A stretch of DNA of 64,000 bases, taken from Fidelibacterota bacterium. GTDB lineage: Bacteria; Fidelibacterota; UBA8477; JABMPR01. The notes below the pieces were generated by a model that saw only the letters and a list, made by a program, of their open reading frames with translations, did not search any database and was not told the DNA's origin. Position numbers and translations under genes: made by a program. Positions within the stretch are counted from its first letter, which is position 1; each line of letters begins with the position of its first letter. The stretch lies in assembly GCA_013203185.1 (NCBI GenBank), contig JABMOS010000113.1, positions 1 through 64,000 of the forward strand. Direction: 5' to 3'. Shown piece by piece: positions 10,261-20,039 of the stretch.

Positions 10261-11389
10261 ACAATTTCTAAAATATTTGAAGCAGGTGCATGCCTATTTA
10301 AATGGATTGAGCGAAGAATTCTTTTCCCATTTTGAGAAACTTCCACGTCTTGAAATAGCCCTGCAAATACTCATCCTCACAGTGGTGTTTCTCTTTGTAA
10401 CCACCATCATTATTGCAGTTGGTGTAGTCTTGCTGCGGATGAAAAATAATATCCTCTCAAATAGATATTCCCGGCTTGAGAAGAGCTGGGAGGGGCAAAT
10501 TATGGAAATTCTTAATGATGATGACAATGAAGAATATCCAGAGATGGAGATCAAAAGGAGAGACAGGGATTTCTTTGTTCAATATCTCTACCGGTTTGCA
10601 TCCCGATTAAGAGGTCAGGACCTCCAAATTATTAAGGACCTTGCTGCCCCATATTTGCCCATGATTGCCGGGAAATTGGAGAGTGGATATCCTGAGTTAC
10701 GTGCTCGAAATATCAATATCCTGGCTACCTTGGGATTTCCAGAATATATTGATCCTATCATCCACGCACTGCAAGAAGACGCTCCCATTGTAAAGATGGC
10801 CGCAGCGAGAATTTTAGCCCATGCAGATTACCCAGAGCATATCGATCTCATTCTTCCTGAGCTATCACATTTTGATGAGTGGAGCATGAACTTCCTCTCC
10901 TCAATGCTAGCTGAAATGGGACCATCCATTGCTCCACGCCTGCGGATAGAACTTCTAAATAGAGAAGCTTCAGTTCGAGTAAGAATCGCATCAGCAGAAG
11001 CCTTGCGACAAATCGGTGATTTGGCAGCACCAGACGCCGCAGCCAGGGTTTTAGAAACTGGTGATGACCCGGAGCTAAGTGCAACTTGTTTAAAGATATT
11101 GCGGGACATGGGAACCCCTCGACATCGACCGCTTTTGCTGGACCTGGTTGGGTCACCTGAGGAGATTATCCGCATTCACGCCCTCTCAGCCCTTGGCTCT
11201 ATTGGCTTAGAATCTGATGCTGCTATTATGCTTAAAGGTCTGGACGATCCCTCAAGTTGGGTAGCCTTGCAAGCTGCAAGAGCCTTACATCAGATAAAAA
11301 ACACCAAATTGCTTGAGGAAATCGCTACTTCAGATCACTTCAGAGCTTCAATTGCTCAGCAGATTCTCGCGGAGGTCAATGGCTTATGA
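10220..11389 (+). CDS. membrane-anchored HEAT-repeat protein
   Basis: N-terminal TM then repeated 'ARNINILATLGFPEYIDPIIHALQ', 'VRIASAEALRQIGDLAA', 'IRIHALSALGSIG' HEAT-like units. The given start is TTG; the true start is uncertain (possibly TTG 10250). Confidence 0.8.
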   Translation: MNSSGSLGLNLNSEQFLKYLKQVHAYLNGLSEEFFSHFEKLPRLEIALQILILTVVFLFVTTIIIAVGVVLLRMKNNILSNRYSRLEKSWEGQIMEILNDDDNEEYPEMEIKRRDRDFFVQYLYRFASRLRGQDLQIIKDLAAPYLPMIAGKLESGYPELRARNINILATLGFPEYIDPIIHALQEDAPIVKMAAARILAHADYPEHIDLILPELSHFDEWSMNFLSSMLAEMGPSIAPRLRIELLNREASVRVRIASAEALRQIGDLAAPDAAARVLETGDDPELSATCLKILRDMGTPRHRPLLLDLVGSPEEIIRIHALSALGSIGLESDAAIMLKGLDDPSSWVALQAARALHQIKNTKLLEEIATSDHFRASIAQQILAEVNGL

Positions 11390-12822
11390 CCATTCTTATC
11401 CGTTCGTTGGAGTTTTTGTTGGAAGGGTTCAACTATGTGGTATTGGCCTACTTCCTCCTTCTGAATTTCTTTTACCTGTTGACAACAATTTTTGCTTTTT
11501 TTGCTTTAAGATCCTATGCTCGACGCATGGAGGCAGTAGATCTGCAATCATTGATGGCGAAAGCCGGGGTGCCTCCTGTAACCCTTTTTGCACCTGCTTA
11601 CAATGAAGAAGCCACTTGTGTGGAATCTATCCGGGCACTATTGGCCCTGAACTATCCCGAATATGAAGTCCTGGTGATTAACGATGGATCCAAGGATTCC
11701 ACCATGGAACAGCTTATTAATGCTTTCGAGCTAAAACCCGCAGCGCGATACCAGGTTGCCGATATTAAGGCAGCAGCTGTTCGAGGTATTTACCGCAGCG
11801 AGTATCAACCAAATTTGTGGGTTATTGATAAGGAAAATGGGGGTAAGGCAGACGCTTTGAATGTGGGGATAAATTATTGTCGCACCCCCCTCTTTTGCGC
11901 AATGGACGCCGACAGTATTCTGGAAAGAGACGCACTCATTCGTATTGTGCGACCCTTCCTGGAAGATGCCCATACAGTAGCAGCTGGCGGGATTATTCGA
12001 ATCGTAAATGATTGTACCCTGAAGCGTGGTACTTTGACAAAAATCAGATTGCCGAAAAACATTTGGGCCAAATTTCAAGTTCTGGAATATTTACGAGCTT
12101 TCCTTTCAGGTCGTATGGGATGGAGTGCCATGAACGCGACCTTGATCATTTCTGGGGCTTTTGGTATGTTTAAGCGCTCTGCTGTGGTTGCCGTTGGTGG
12201 CTATGCCCATGATACCGTAGGTGAAGACATGGAATTGGTGGTTAAGCTTCATCGCTATCATCTTGAGCGCAAGCTACCCTACACCATCTCATTTGTTCCG
12301 GATCCTGTAGCCTGGACAGAATGTCCAGAATCGACTAAAATTCTGGGACGTCAGCGCGACCGTTGGCAAAGGGGACTATTTGAAGTCCTTTCCCGGCACA
12401 GAGTGATGCTACTTAATCCAAAATACGGGCGAATAGGCATGTTTGCCTTCCCCTATTTCTATTTTCTGGAAATGTTGGGACCCGCTATTGAGATGCCTGG
12501 CTATATCACTTTTCTCATTGCCCTCATCTGGGGATCTATTTCATACACTTATATGGCAGCCTTCTTTGTTGTAGCATTCATTTTTGGTGTGGCGCTCTCA
12601 CTATTTTCAGTGGCACTTGAAGAGCTTACTTTCAGACGCTATCCTCGAACCAGAGATCTATTTCAACTATTCTTTCTCGCCGTTATTGAGAATTTTGGGT
12701 ATCGTCAACTCACCATCTATTGGCGAATGCATGGATTTATTTCTGCACTTCGAAAAGTTGAAGGATGGGGCAAGATGGAGCGCAAGGGCTTTGCCACAGC
12801 GCCAGATGAAAGCGCGAAATGA
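11386..12822 (+). CDS. family 2 processive glycosyltransferase (polysaccharide synthase)
   Basis: 'PAYNEEATCVESIRALL', 'NDGSKDST', 'MDADSIL', 'GAFGMFKR', 'EDMELVVKLHR', 'RQRDRWQRGL' (QxxRW), flanking TM helices. Confidence 0.92.
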   Translation: MTILIRSLEFLLEGFNYVVLAYFLLLNFFYLLTTIFAFFALRSYARRMEAVDLQSLMAKAGVPPVTLFAPAYNEEATCVESIRALLALNYPEYEVLVINDGSKDSTMEQLINAFELKPAARYQVADIKAAAVRGIYRSEYQPNLWVIDKENGGKADALNVGINYCRTPLFCAMDADSILERDALIRIVRPFLEDAHTVAAGGIIRIVNDCTLKRGTLTKIRLPKNIWAKFQVLEYLRAFLSGRMGWSAMNATLIISGAFGMFKRSAVVAVGGYAHDTVGEDMELVVKLHRYHLERKLPYTISFVPDPVAWTECPESTKILGRQRDRWQRGLFEVLSRHRVMLLNPKYGRIGMFAFPYFYFLEMLGPAIEMPGYITFLIALIWGSISYTYMAAFFVVAFIFGVALSLFSVALEELTFRRYPRTRDLFQLFFLAVIENFGYRQLTIYWRMHGFISALRKVEGWGKMERKGFATAPDESAK

Positions 12823-14018
12823 TCAAGATAAATACTGAAAAGATTCTAGAATTCATCACCCGACCCCTCGAAGTTGTGATCTTAAGATATATCTTTATTT
12901 TCATAATAGCAGTTCCGTTGGGCATGTATCTGATGTGGGTTTTCTCTTCAAAGCACGAGCTTGAAATTGTTATTGTGAACAAATCTGTTACCGATAACAA
13001 AAACGCAGAGCTGCGCTCATTGACCTGGGTTTTAAATCATGAACGTATTGTGAAGGCTTCTCATGAATTTTACCAGTCGGATTCCAATTATTTTGGATTC
13101 TACCCCCGATTGGGTGGTGACTTTTCAGTTCGTGATTTTCATGCTTACGACTCACTGGAAATAATCAACCTGGTCAACAATTCTGACCTGCTTTATCTCA
13201 CTGATTCATACGGCGTTTACACACATGATTACGGCGTTGATCTAAACAAGCCCAATCGTCTATTATATGGTGGTTTTAACCGCAGTGATCTTGATGTGTT
13301 AAAAGAGTTCCGTGCTCAAAAGAAACTGATATTGAGTGAGTTCTCTCTTTTCGCCCCTCCCACTGGTCGGAGTATACGAGATTCACTCCAGACTATTCTG
13401 GGGCTAAAATGGTCAGGCTGGACGGGCCGTTACTTTCTATCGCTTGATTCCACAGCGCATGGGGATTTACCAGAATGGGTGGTTAATCTATATCATCAAA
13501 AATATGGGCCAGAATGGCCATTTTTTGATTCAGGTATCGTCCTGGTCAGAGGAGATGATATTGTGATTCTTGAATACGGTACCCATTTGATTCAAGAAGC
13601 ACCAATTATTGAGACACAAACTATTAACGCCAAGACATATGGACTGCCCCCATCCGTCCCGTATCCTTTCTGGTTTGATATTGTAACATCCCCTGAGCGG
13701 AACAACCAAATAATATCCATTTTTCATTTGGAGGTGAATGAACGTGGCGACGCTCTCCTCAATGCCCACAATATTCCCAAAATGTTTCCTGCGGTGTTGA
13801 AAGAGACCACGGGCGAACATCCATTTTATTATTTTGCCGGTGACTTTTCAGATAATCCAGTTCTTACAGTGACAGCCTATTTTAAGGGCATTAAGCGGTT
13901 CCATAAGTTCTTTTACAATGAAAAAAATGTTGAGGATCGTCGTCAATTCTCCTGGCGATTCTATCGACCTTTGATTACCAACATTCTTCGGAATGAAGTG
14001 AAACGACTAAACCGTTAA
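12819..14018 (+). CDS. uncharacterised membrane-anchored protein co-transcribed with the glycosyltransferase
   Basis: ATGA overlap with the glycosyltransferase stop; one N-terminal TM; 'LLYLTDSYGVYTHDYG', 'LKWSGWTGRYFLSLD' motifs; family not confidently identified. Confidence 0.7.
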   Translation: MIKINTEKILEFITRPLEVVILRYIFIFIIAVPLGMYLMWVFSSKHELEIVIVNKSVTDNKNAELRSLTWVLNHERIVKASHEFYQSDSNYFGFYPRLGGDFSVRDFHAYDSLEIINLVNNSDLLYLTDSYGVYTHDYGVDLNKPNRLLYGGFNRSDLDVLKEFRAQKKLILSEFSLFAPPTGRSIRDSLQTILGLKWSGWTGRYFLSLDSTAHGDLPEWVVNLYHQKYGPEWPFFDSGIVLVRGDDIVILEYGTHLIQEAPIIETQTINAKTYGLPPSVPYPFWFDIVTSPERNNQIISIFHLEVNERGDALLNAHNIPKMFPAVLKETTGEHPFYYFAGDFSDNPVLTVTAYFKGIKRFHKFFYNEKNVEDRRQFSWRFYRPLITNILRNEVKRLNR

Positions 14019-14149
14019 AGCTATTTTATTAATGAAAATTAACCCTTGTTGGTACAATTTGGTTTGGTAGAATTAGATACCCATCTCACCCATTTCCACT
14101 ATTTTAAATTAGCATCATTAAAACCGATTCAATAATACTGAGGTTACTC

Positions 14150-15493
14150 ATGAATAGATATTTTAAAAAGCTTGGACTGGTACTTTTTCTTTTTGGTCTG
14201 ATTTCCATTCGGATTTATGCCTGGGAAATACACACACTGATCGCTCAACCCGTATTTTCCTCAATGGATGAAGTGGTATCAGCTGAGGATGTCCTTGTCA
14301 CGAGTTTGGAAGAGTTTCTTATCCTCGCGGAGCTGTATCTAGAAGAAACATTACAGGAAGAAGAGATGTGGGCAAGAAGCAATTTAGAGTTTTATGCCCC
14401 GCTACCAGATTCCCTGGCCTTTAAGGCCACCAATGATGTAGAAAGCGTACGCCAAAGATTTGCCCGGGCCATCAGAATCAATCCCCAGTCAAAATTGATC
14501 TCATACTTGCAATTGGTTCCCGGTGCTAAACCAGGGACGCGTAACATTTTGGTTCCCGAAGATGTAACGCCACTGAAAGAGAATGATGGGTTTTACAATG
14601 TTACTTTTGTTAAGCTGGCACCTGGAGATAGTATTGACCCCCTCAGCGTCCTCGTTTCTGCAAACCATGAACCTGATCTCGGTCTTGACATCGGTCTTTA
14701 TGAAAACAATGACACGGATTGGGGTAAGTATTATGGTATGGGAACACAGCCCTTTGGAGATGCAAAACTCGAATACGGTTCACAGGCTCCCATTCACATG
14801 GGTCTTTATCACGAAGCTGCTTTGATCAACATGGTGGCTCCATTTGTAAAAGATTGCTATCCAGAATATAGAATCCACCTTTACAAGACACTCTCTGAGC
14901 TTGCCTTCAGTCTCGGTCATGATTATTGGGGATGGCGCTTTATGGGGTGGGGTCTGCATTATCTTGCAGATCTGACACAACCTTATCATTCCCGAGCTTT
15001 GCCTGGTGTTGGCACATTTAAGATGTTGGTCATGAATGTTATGGATATGATGGGTCGAAGCCGTATGAAGGATGATGCAATTCGGTTGGTCTCAAACAGA
15101 CATATGGCCATTGAGCTTCTGGAAAGGCAGCTTTTGGAACGGGCATATCTTGAAAATGACATGGACTATCTCCACATAAAAACCCTCTCTGCAGAAAGGG
15201 TCATTCCTGAATATATGGATTTATTTCCCCGCGAAATTATTACCAAAAAAGCTGCTGCCAGGTCCAAGAAATTGGATAAAATCATCGCAAAGAATTTCCC
15301 TCATCAATTGGTATCTGACCCCAATTATAAACTGGGAGATTTTGCAGGGAAGAATGAATTGGTGGATGTTCTTAACAATTCTGGAAATCCAGAAGCCCTT
15401 AAGCGCCTGGAAACGGAACTCAATGATATCCTCATCGATTTTTCTGTCTATGGTCGCAGCTACGCCAGGAGTATCCTTTCTCAGACCCCCTGA
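14150..15493 (+). CDS. secreted phospholipase C / S1-P1-nuclease-like zinc hydrolase
   Basis: Signal peptide then 'WEIHTLIAQ'; 'MGWGLHYLADLTQPYHS' metal-binding His/Asp pattern of the zinc PLC / S1-P1 fold. Confidence 0.65.
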   Translation: MNRYFKKLGLVLFLFGLISIRIYAWEIHTLIAQPVFSSMDEVVSAEDVLVTSLEEFLILAELYLEETLQEEEMWARSNLEFYAPLPDSLAFKATNDVESVRQRFARAIRINPQSKLISYLQLVPGAKPGTRNILVPEDVTPLKENDGFYNVTFVKLAPGDSIDPLSVLVSANHEPDLGLDIGLYENNDTDWGKYYGMGTQPFGDAKLEYGSQAPIHMGLYHEAALINMVAPFVKDCYPEYRIHLYKTLSELAFSLGHDYWGWRFMGWGLHYLADLTQPYHSRALPGVGTFKMLVMNVMDMMGRSRMKDDAIRLVSNRHMAIELLERQLLERAYLENDMDYLHIKTLSAERVIPEYMDLFPREIITKKAAARSKKLDKIIAKNFPHQLVSDPNYKLGDFAGKNELVDVLNNSGNPEALKRLETELNDILIDFSVYGRSYARSILSQTP

Positions 15494-15686
15494 TCTTTAT
15501 TCCCCGGGGGGTGTAGCACCTTGAGACCACCACCGAAGTTTTCTTCTAAAATGAACAGATGATTATGGAATCAGCACCTCTGTTGAATCATATTCTACGC
15601 TCAATCTTGAGGGGGGATTTCAAAATCTAAAGCTTCCCCATAGCAAGAGTATTTTATTTTTTATTGCTTCTACAAGGGTACTTACC

Positions 15687-16913
15687 ATGTCCAAAAAATT
15701 CCAGCTCTTATTAATCCTCTCCATGCTTACTTCGATGCTTATCTCCCAGGAAATTTCAAAAAATGATGCTCCCAATCTGTACATAGATTGTCGCTCATGT
15801 GATATGAACTATATCCGCACCGAGCTGGATTATGTGAATTATGTCATTGATCGCAATGATGCTGATCTTTTTATCATGATCACCTGGCAAAGCACAGGTG
15901 GAAACGGTCGCAAATACACCATGACCCTGGAGGGACGCGAACGATTTGAAGGTCTGAGGGATTCTTTAACCTATGTGACGGATCAAGAGATGTCTGAAGA
16001 TGAGATTCGAGAAAAAACGTTGAAATGGCTCAAGCTTGGAACCGTGCGTTTTATAAACTACACCCCACTGGCAGATGAAATAAAAATAAGTTTTGATACA
16101 AATATGCCAATGGAACAGCCCTCAGATAATTGGGATTATTGGGTGTTTGAATCTAGCCTTAATGGATGGTTTGATGGCCAATCCACATATAGCAACACCA
16201 ATGCACATTGGAGTTTTATTGCCCGGCGGACCACAGAAGCATGGAAGCTGAGGTTCCAGCTCAGGGGATCCTACAATGAGGAACGTTATACCATCGGCGA
16301 GGATGAATATGTCAGTATTAGAAGAAATCCCGGTTTCAATTCTATGGTCGTAAAGGGTATTTCAGACCATTTCTCAGTGGGGTTCAGAGCAGGAGCATTT
16401 ATTTCTACCTATTCAAATCTAGATCAGGCTATCTGGGTCAATCCCACGCTAGAGTATAACATCTTCCCTTATCAGGAATCTACCCGCCGGGAATTTCGAT
16501 TTCAATATGTTGTGGGATGGAACATGAACGATTACCATGAGACTACCATCTATGATCAAAACGAGGAAAAACTCCTTAAGGAAGCCCTGGAAATCGATTT
16601 TGAATTGCATGAAGCCTGGGGTTCTGCCGAGTTAAATATTGAAGGCTCCCATTATTTCCATGATTTCAACAAGAACCGACTGGATTTAAGGGGCGAACTC
16701 TCCTTGAAGATATTAAAGGGCTTTTCTTATAATATTCACGGTGGTTATTCCCTCATACACGATCAACTCTCCCTTCCCAAAGGCGAGGCCAGCCAGGAGG
16801 ATATTCTGCTCCAAACCCAGGAACTTGAAACTCAGTATAGCTATTGGGGTTCAATGGGTATCAGCTACACTTTTGGCTCTATTTACAACAATATTGTGAA
16901 TCCCAGATTCTAG
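15687..16913 (+). CDS. uncharacterised exported protein with N-terminal 'DCRSCDMNYIRTELDYVNYV' domain and probable beta-barrel C-terminus
   Basis: 408 aa, signal peptide, alternating aromatic/polar strands to 'SYTFGSIYNNIVNPRF' (terminal Phe). Confidence 0.65.
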   Translation: MSKKFQLLLILSMLTSMLISQEISKNDAPNLYIDCRSCDMNYIRTELDYVNYVIDRNDADLFIMITWQSTGGNGRKYTMTLEGRERFEGLRDSLTYVTDQEMSEDEIREKTLKWLKLGTVRFINYTPLADEIKISFDTNMPMEQPSDNWDYWVFESSLNGWFDGQSTYSNTNAHWSFIARRTTEAWKLRFQLRGSYNEERYTIGEDEYVSIRRNPGFNSMVVKGISDHFSVGFRAGAFISTYSNLDQAIWVNPTLEYNIFPYQESTRREFRFQYVVGWNMNDYHETTIYDQNEEKLLKEALEIDFELHEAWGSAELNIEGSHYFHDFNKNRLDLRGELSLKILKGFSYNIHGGYSLIHDQLSLPKGEASQEDILLQTQELETQYSYWGSMGISYTFGSIYNNIVNPRF

Positions 16914-17061
16914 CCTAAACATACCAAAAATTACTCCCTCCCTTGAGCTGGCACGTGTCATTCAATTGGGAATATATCAATTCCATATAGAGTTTAATCA
17001 AATTGATGTCTTTTTAGGCCGAGAAGGTGTAGGGCTCATCCATGTATATGACTGTATATAT

Positions 17062-17098
17062 TGCATATAGGTGCCACAGGTACCTGTTGGCATATGCA
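17062..17098. promoter_or_regulatory. imperfect long palindrome upstream of DUF5916 gene
   Basis: TGCATAT-agg-TGCC-ACAGGTACCTGT-TGGC-ATATGCA with perfect CAGGTACCTG centre. Confidence 0.4.
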
Positions 17099-17242
17099 TT
17101 GACATAATAAGGTGCATGATTCTCGTGGGTAGAACCAACTATGCATTTATTAAAACCTATCTGAATCGTGGTTATCTCACATACATGACACCTGTGGGAA
17201 ACTGAAAAGATATTGACACCGAGCACACATATTGGGATTATT

Positions 17243-19915
17243 ATGAAATATGCCATTTTCTTTCTCGCCATTTTTGCAAGCCTGTTTGCCTATGAAGAAC
17301 CTTATGATCCAAACAACTACAGAGAACGTGAAGTCAAGGCGATCAAGGTTTCTGAACCGCTAATAATTGATGGTCACCTGGACGAGGCCCTCTACCAGGG
17401 TACCAGCTACTCTGATTTTATTCAGTACGAACCCTTCAATGGTGCCAAAGCAGGGCAGAAAACAGATCTGTGGATTGCCTATGATGATGCAGCCATCTAC
17501 GTGGGGGCACGCATGTGGGATACTAGTCCTGATTCAGTTGTAGGAAGAATTGGGCGCCGTGATGCCTATCTCAACTCAGATATTTTTGAAGTTATCATTG
17601 ATTCATATCATGATAAACGATCAGGTTTTTCGTTTCAGATTAATCCAGCTGGTTCCATGAGAGATGAAGTGTATTTCAATGATTCCTGGACTGATGATTC
17701 CTGGGATGGTATCTGGGAAGGCAAAACCAGAATAGATGATAAAGGTTGGACGGCGGAGATGAGAATTCCTCTTTCCCAGCTAAGGTTTAGCGAAAAAGAA
17801 GAATATGTCTGGGGTATTCTCCCCACACGGTACATCCAGCGAACTGGGGAGTGGGATTACTTTGTTTATTTTCCCCTCAATGAGAGTGGTGCCATGAGCC
17901 GAACGGCAGATCTGACTGGAATTAGAGATATTCATCCGCCCAAACGAAGAGAATACTTGCCATATATTACAGCCAGCGCGAGCAATCTACCCACCCGAAA
18001 AGACAATGCATTTATTGAGGGGAAAGACAGTGATTTTGGATTCGGGGCTGATGTGAAGCTGGGAATTGGTGCAAATCTCACAGTGGATGCTACTATTAAT
18101 CCTGATTTTGGCCAGGTAGAGGCTGATCCCTCCTCAATCAACTTGTCAGATTTTGAAACATATTATGATGAGAAAAGACCCTTCTTTCTAGAAGGTCGAA
18201 GCATCTTTCGTTTTGGCAATGGAGGTCCTACAAACAACATTGGTGTCAATTTTAGTGAGCCAAGTTTCTTTTATAGCCGCCGTATTGGTCGTCCACCCCA
18301 GGGCTATGTATCCTCCACACCATCTGATTCTCTCGATCATCCGTCTGAGACTAGGATTTTGGGTGCTGCCAAAATCAGTGGAAAAATTGGTGATAATTGG
18401 TCGGTTGGCGGTCTTTCTGCCCTTACAAATCGTGAACATGCCCGGTACTATGAAAATGGAGAAATAATAGAGGAGCAGGTTGATCCCTTTACCAGCTACA
18501 ATCTTATTAGAACGCTAAGAGAAATGGACAATGGACGTTATGGCTTGGGCTTGATAGGAACCATGACCAATAGATATATGGATGGGATTGGCTTGTATGG
18601 CGACCAGGATTCTGAACATGGGTCTACTGAACTGCTCTCCGACCAGGCACTAGGTCTCGGTGTTGATGGTTGGGCATTTCTAGGTGAAGATAGGGGCTGG
18701 GCCCTCGGTGGTTGGGGAGGCTTTTCTCAAGTGAGTGGTTCAACGGAACGGATGATTAGACTCCAGCATAGTCCCAGTCATTATTTCCAGCGTCCAGATG
18801 CCAATCATGTTGAACTTGATTCTTCAATGACATCAATGGCTGGTTCTGCAGGTCGCATTAAGCTTAACAAGGAGGGTGGCCGGGTTCAATTTAACGCAGC
18901 ACTTGGATGGGTATCACCAGGCTTCGAATCCAATGACATGGGGTTGGCTTTTTCCTCAGATGTGATCAACAAACATATCAATGTGGGCTATAGATGGCTG
19001 GAGCATGGTACCTATGTTCGGTCAGCCAGCGCCAGCATTCTCTACGCAAATAACCATGATTTTGAAGGAGTTAAAACAGCCGATGTCATTTTTAGCATGG
19101 CATCCCTTCGCTTTGTTAATTTTTGGAGCCTGAATATGAATGGTGGCTACTCCTTTGAGGACCTAAACAATAGAGCACTCAGGGGAGGACCACGAGTTCC
19201 TGAAGCTGCCGGGGCATTTTTTGGTGCAGGTCTAAACTCGGACTACCGAAAAGATATATCCTATTCATTTTCCATGGATTGGGGTGCAGACCAGGATGGT
19301 GGAGACGAACTTGGTTTATCCATGAATCTGAATATGAAGCTAGGTGATCAACTAAATCTATCCATAGGACCATCTATTTACTGGGAATCAGATATGGCTC
19401 AGTACATCACAGCCGTGGATGATCCCGCCAATACTGCAATGTATGGGAAACGCTATATCTTTTCTAAATTGGATCAAACGGTAACCTCCGCTGATATCCG
19501 TATTGATTACCCCATCACGCCTCGCTTTAGTCTGGAAGGCTATTTCCAGCCCTTTATTGCCGTAGGTGACTACTCTGGATTTAAAGAGTACAAACGGCCT
19601 GAATCTTCGGAGTTCCTTGTCTATGGTGAGGAAGGATCAACCATAGATGAAAATTATCTCATTGATCCAACAGGTGGTGATGATGCAGATGCCTTCACAC
19701 TTTATAATCCTGATTATAATTATAAGGCCCTCGTGGGAACCATGGTATTGCGCTGGGAGTTTTCACCAGGCTCCACCATGTTCCTGGTCTGGACTCACAA
19801 CGGCTCAGACTTTCAGAACCATGGCACCTATGATTTTGCTAAAGATTTTAAGCGATTGATAAAATCAGAGGCAGACGATGTATTCGCCTTAAAATTCTCG
19901 TATTGGTTTGGGTAG
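17243..19915 (+). CDS. DUF5916/CBM9-like outer-membrane beta-barrel protein
   Basis: 'KAIKVSEPLIIDGHLDEALYQG' CBM9-like start, 'INPDFGQVEADPSSINLSDFETYYDEKRPFFLEGRSIF' family hallmark; C-terminal strand ends 'LKFSYWFG'. ATG 17243 preferred over 17213 because it precedes the signal peptide MKYAIFFLAIFASLFA. Confidence 0.88.
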   Translation: MKYAIFFLAIFASLFAYEEPYDPNNYREREVKAIKVSEPLIIDGHLDEALYQGTSYSDFIQYEPFNGAKAGQKTDLWIAYDDAAIYVGARMWDTSPDSVVGRIGRRDAYLNSDIFEVIIDSYHDKRSGFSFQINPAGSMRDEVYFNDSWTDDSWDGIWEGKTRIDDKGWTAEMRIPLSQLRFSEKEEYVWGILPTRYIQRTGEWDYFVYFPLNESGAMSRTADLTGIRDIHPPKRREYLPYITASASNLPTRKDNAFIEGKDSDFGFGADVKLGIGANLTVDATINPDFGQVEADPSSINLSDFETYYDEKRPFFLEGRSIFRFGNGGPTNNIGVNFSEPSFFYSRRIGRPPQGYVSSTPSDSLDHPSETRILGAAKISGKIGDNWSVGGLSALTNREHARYYENGEIIEEQVDPFTSYNLIRTLREMDNGRYGLGLIGTMTNRYMDGIGLYGDQDSEHGSTELLSDQALGLGVDGWAFLGEDRGWALGGWGGFSQVSGSTERMIRLQHSPSHYFQRPDANHVELDSSMTSMAGSAGRIKLNKEGGRVQFNAALGWVSPGFESNDMGLAFSSDVINKHINVGYRWLEHGTYVRSASASILYANNHDFEGVKTADVIFSMASLRFVNFWSLNMNGGYSFEDLNNRALRGGPRVPEAAGAFFGAGLNSDYRKDISYSFSMDWGADQDGGDELGLSMNLNMKLGDQLNLSIGPSIYWESDMAQYITAVDDPANTAMYGKRYIFSKLDQTVTSADIRIDYPITPRFSLEGYFQPFIAVGDYSGFKEYKRPESSEFLVYGEEGSTIDENYLIDPTGGDDADAFTLYNPDYNYKALVGTMVLRWEFSPGSTMFLVWTHNGSDFQNHGTYDFAKDFKRLIKSEADDVFALKFSYWFG

Positions 19916-19945
19916 TAAACTGCCTGAACAATTCATTGGACATAC

Positions 19946-19981
19946 GAAAGAGGGGCCGGCTTAGCTGGCCTCTTGCTTTTT
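19946..19981 (+). terminator. imperfect intrinsic terminator after DUF5916 gene
   Basis: AAGAGGggCCggcttagctGGCCTCTT followed by GCTTTTTATC. Confidence 0.5.
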
Positions 19982-20039
19982 ATCTTCCCCTGTCCGTATG
20001 ATGGTTTAGTTTTGTCCTAAACTAAAATAGGGGTAAAAA

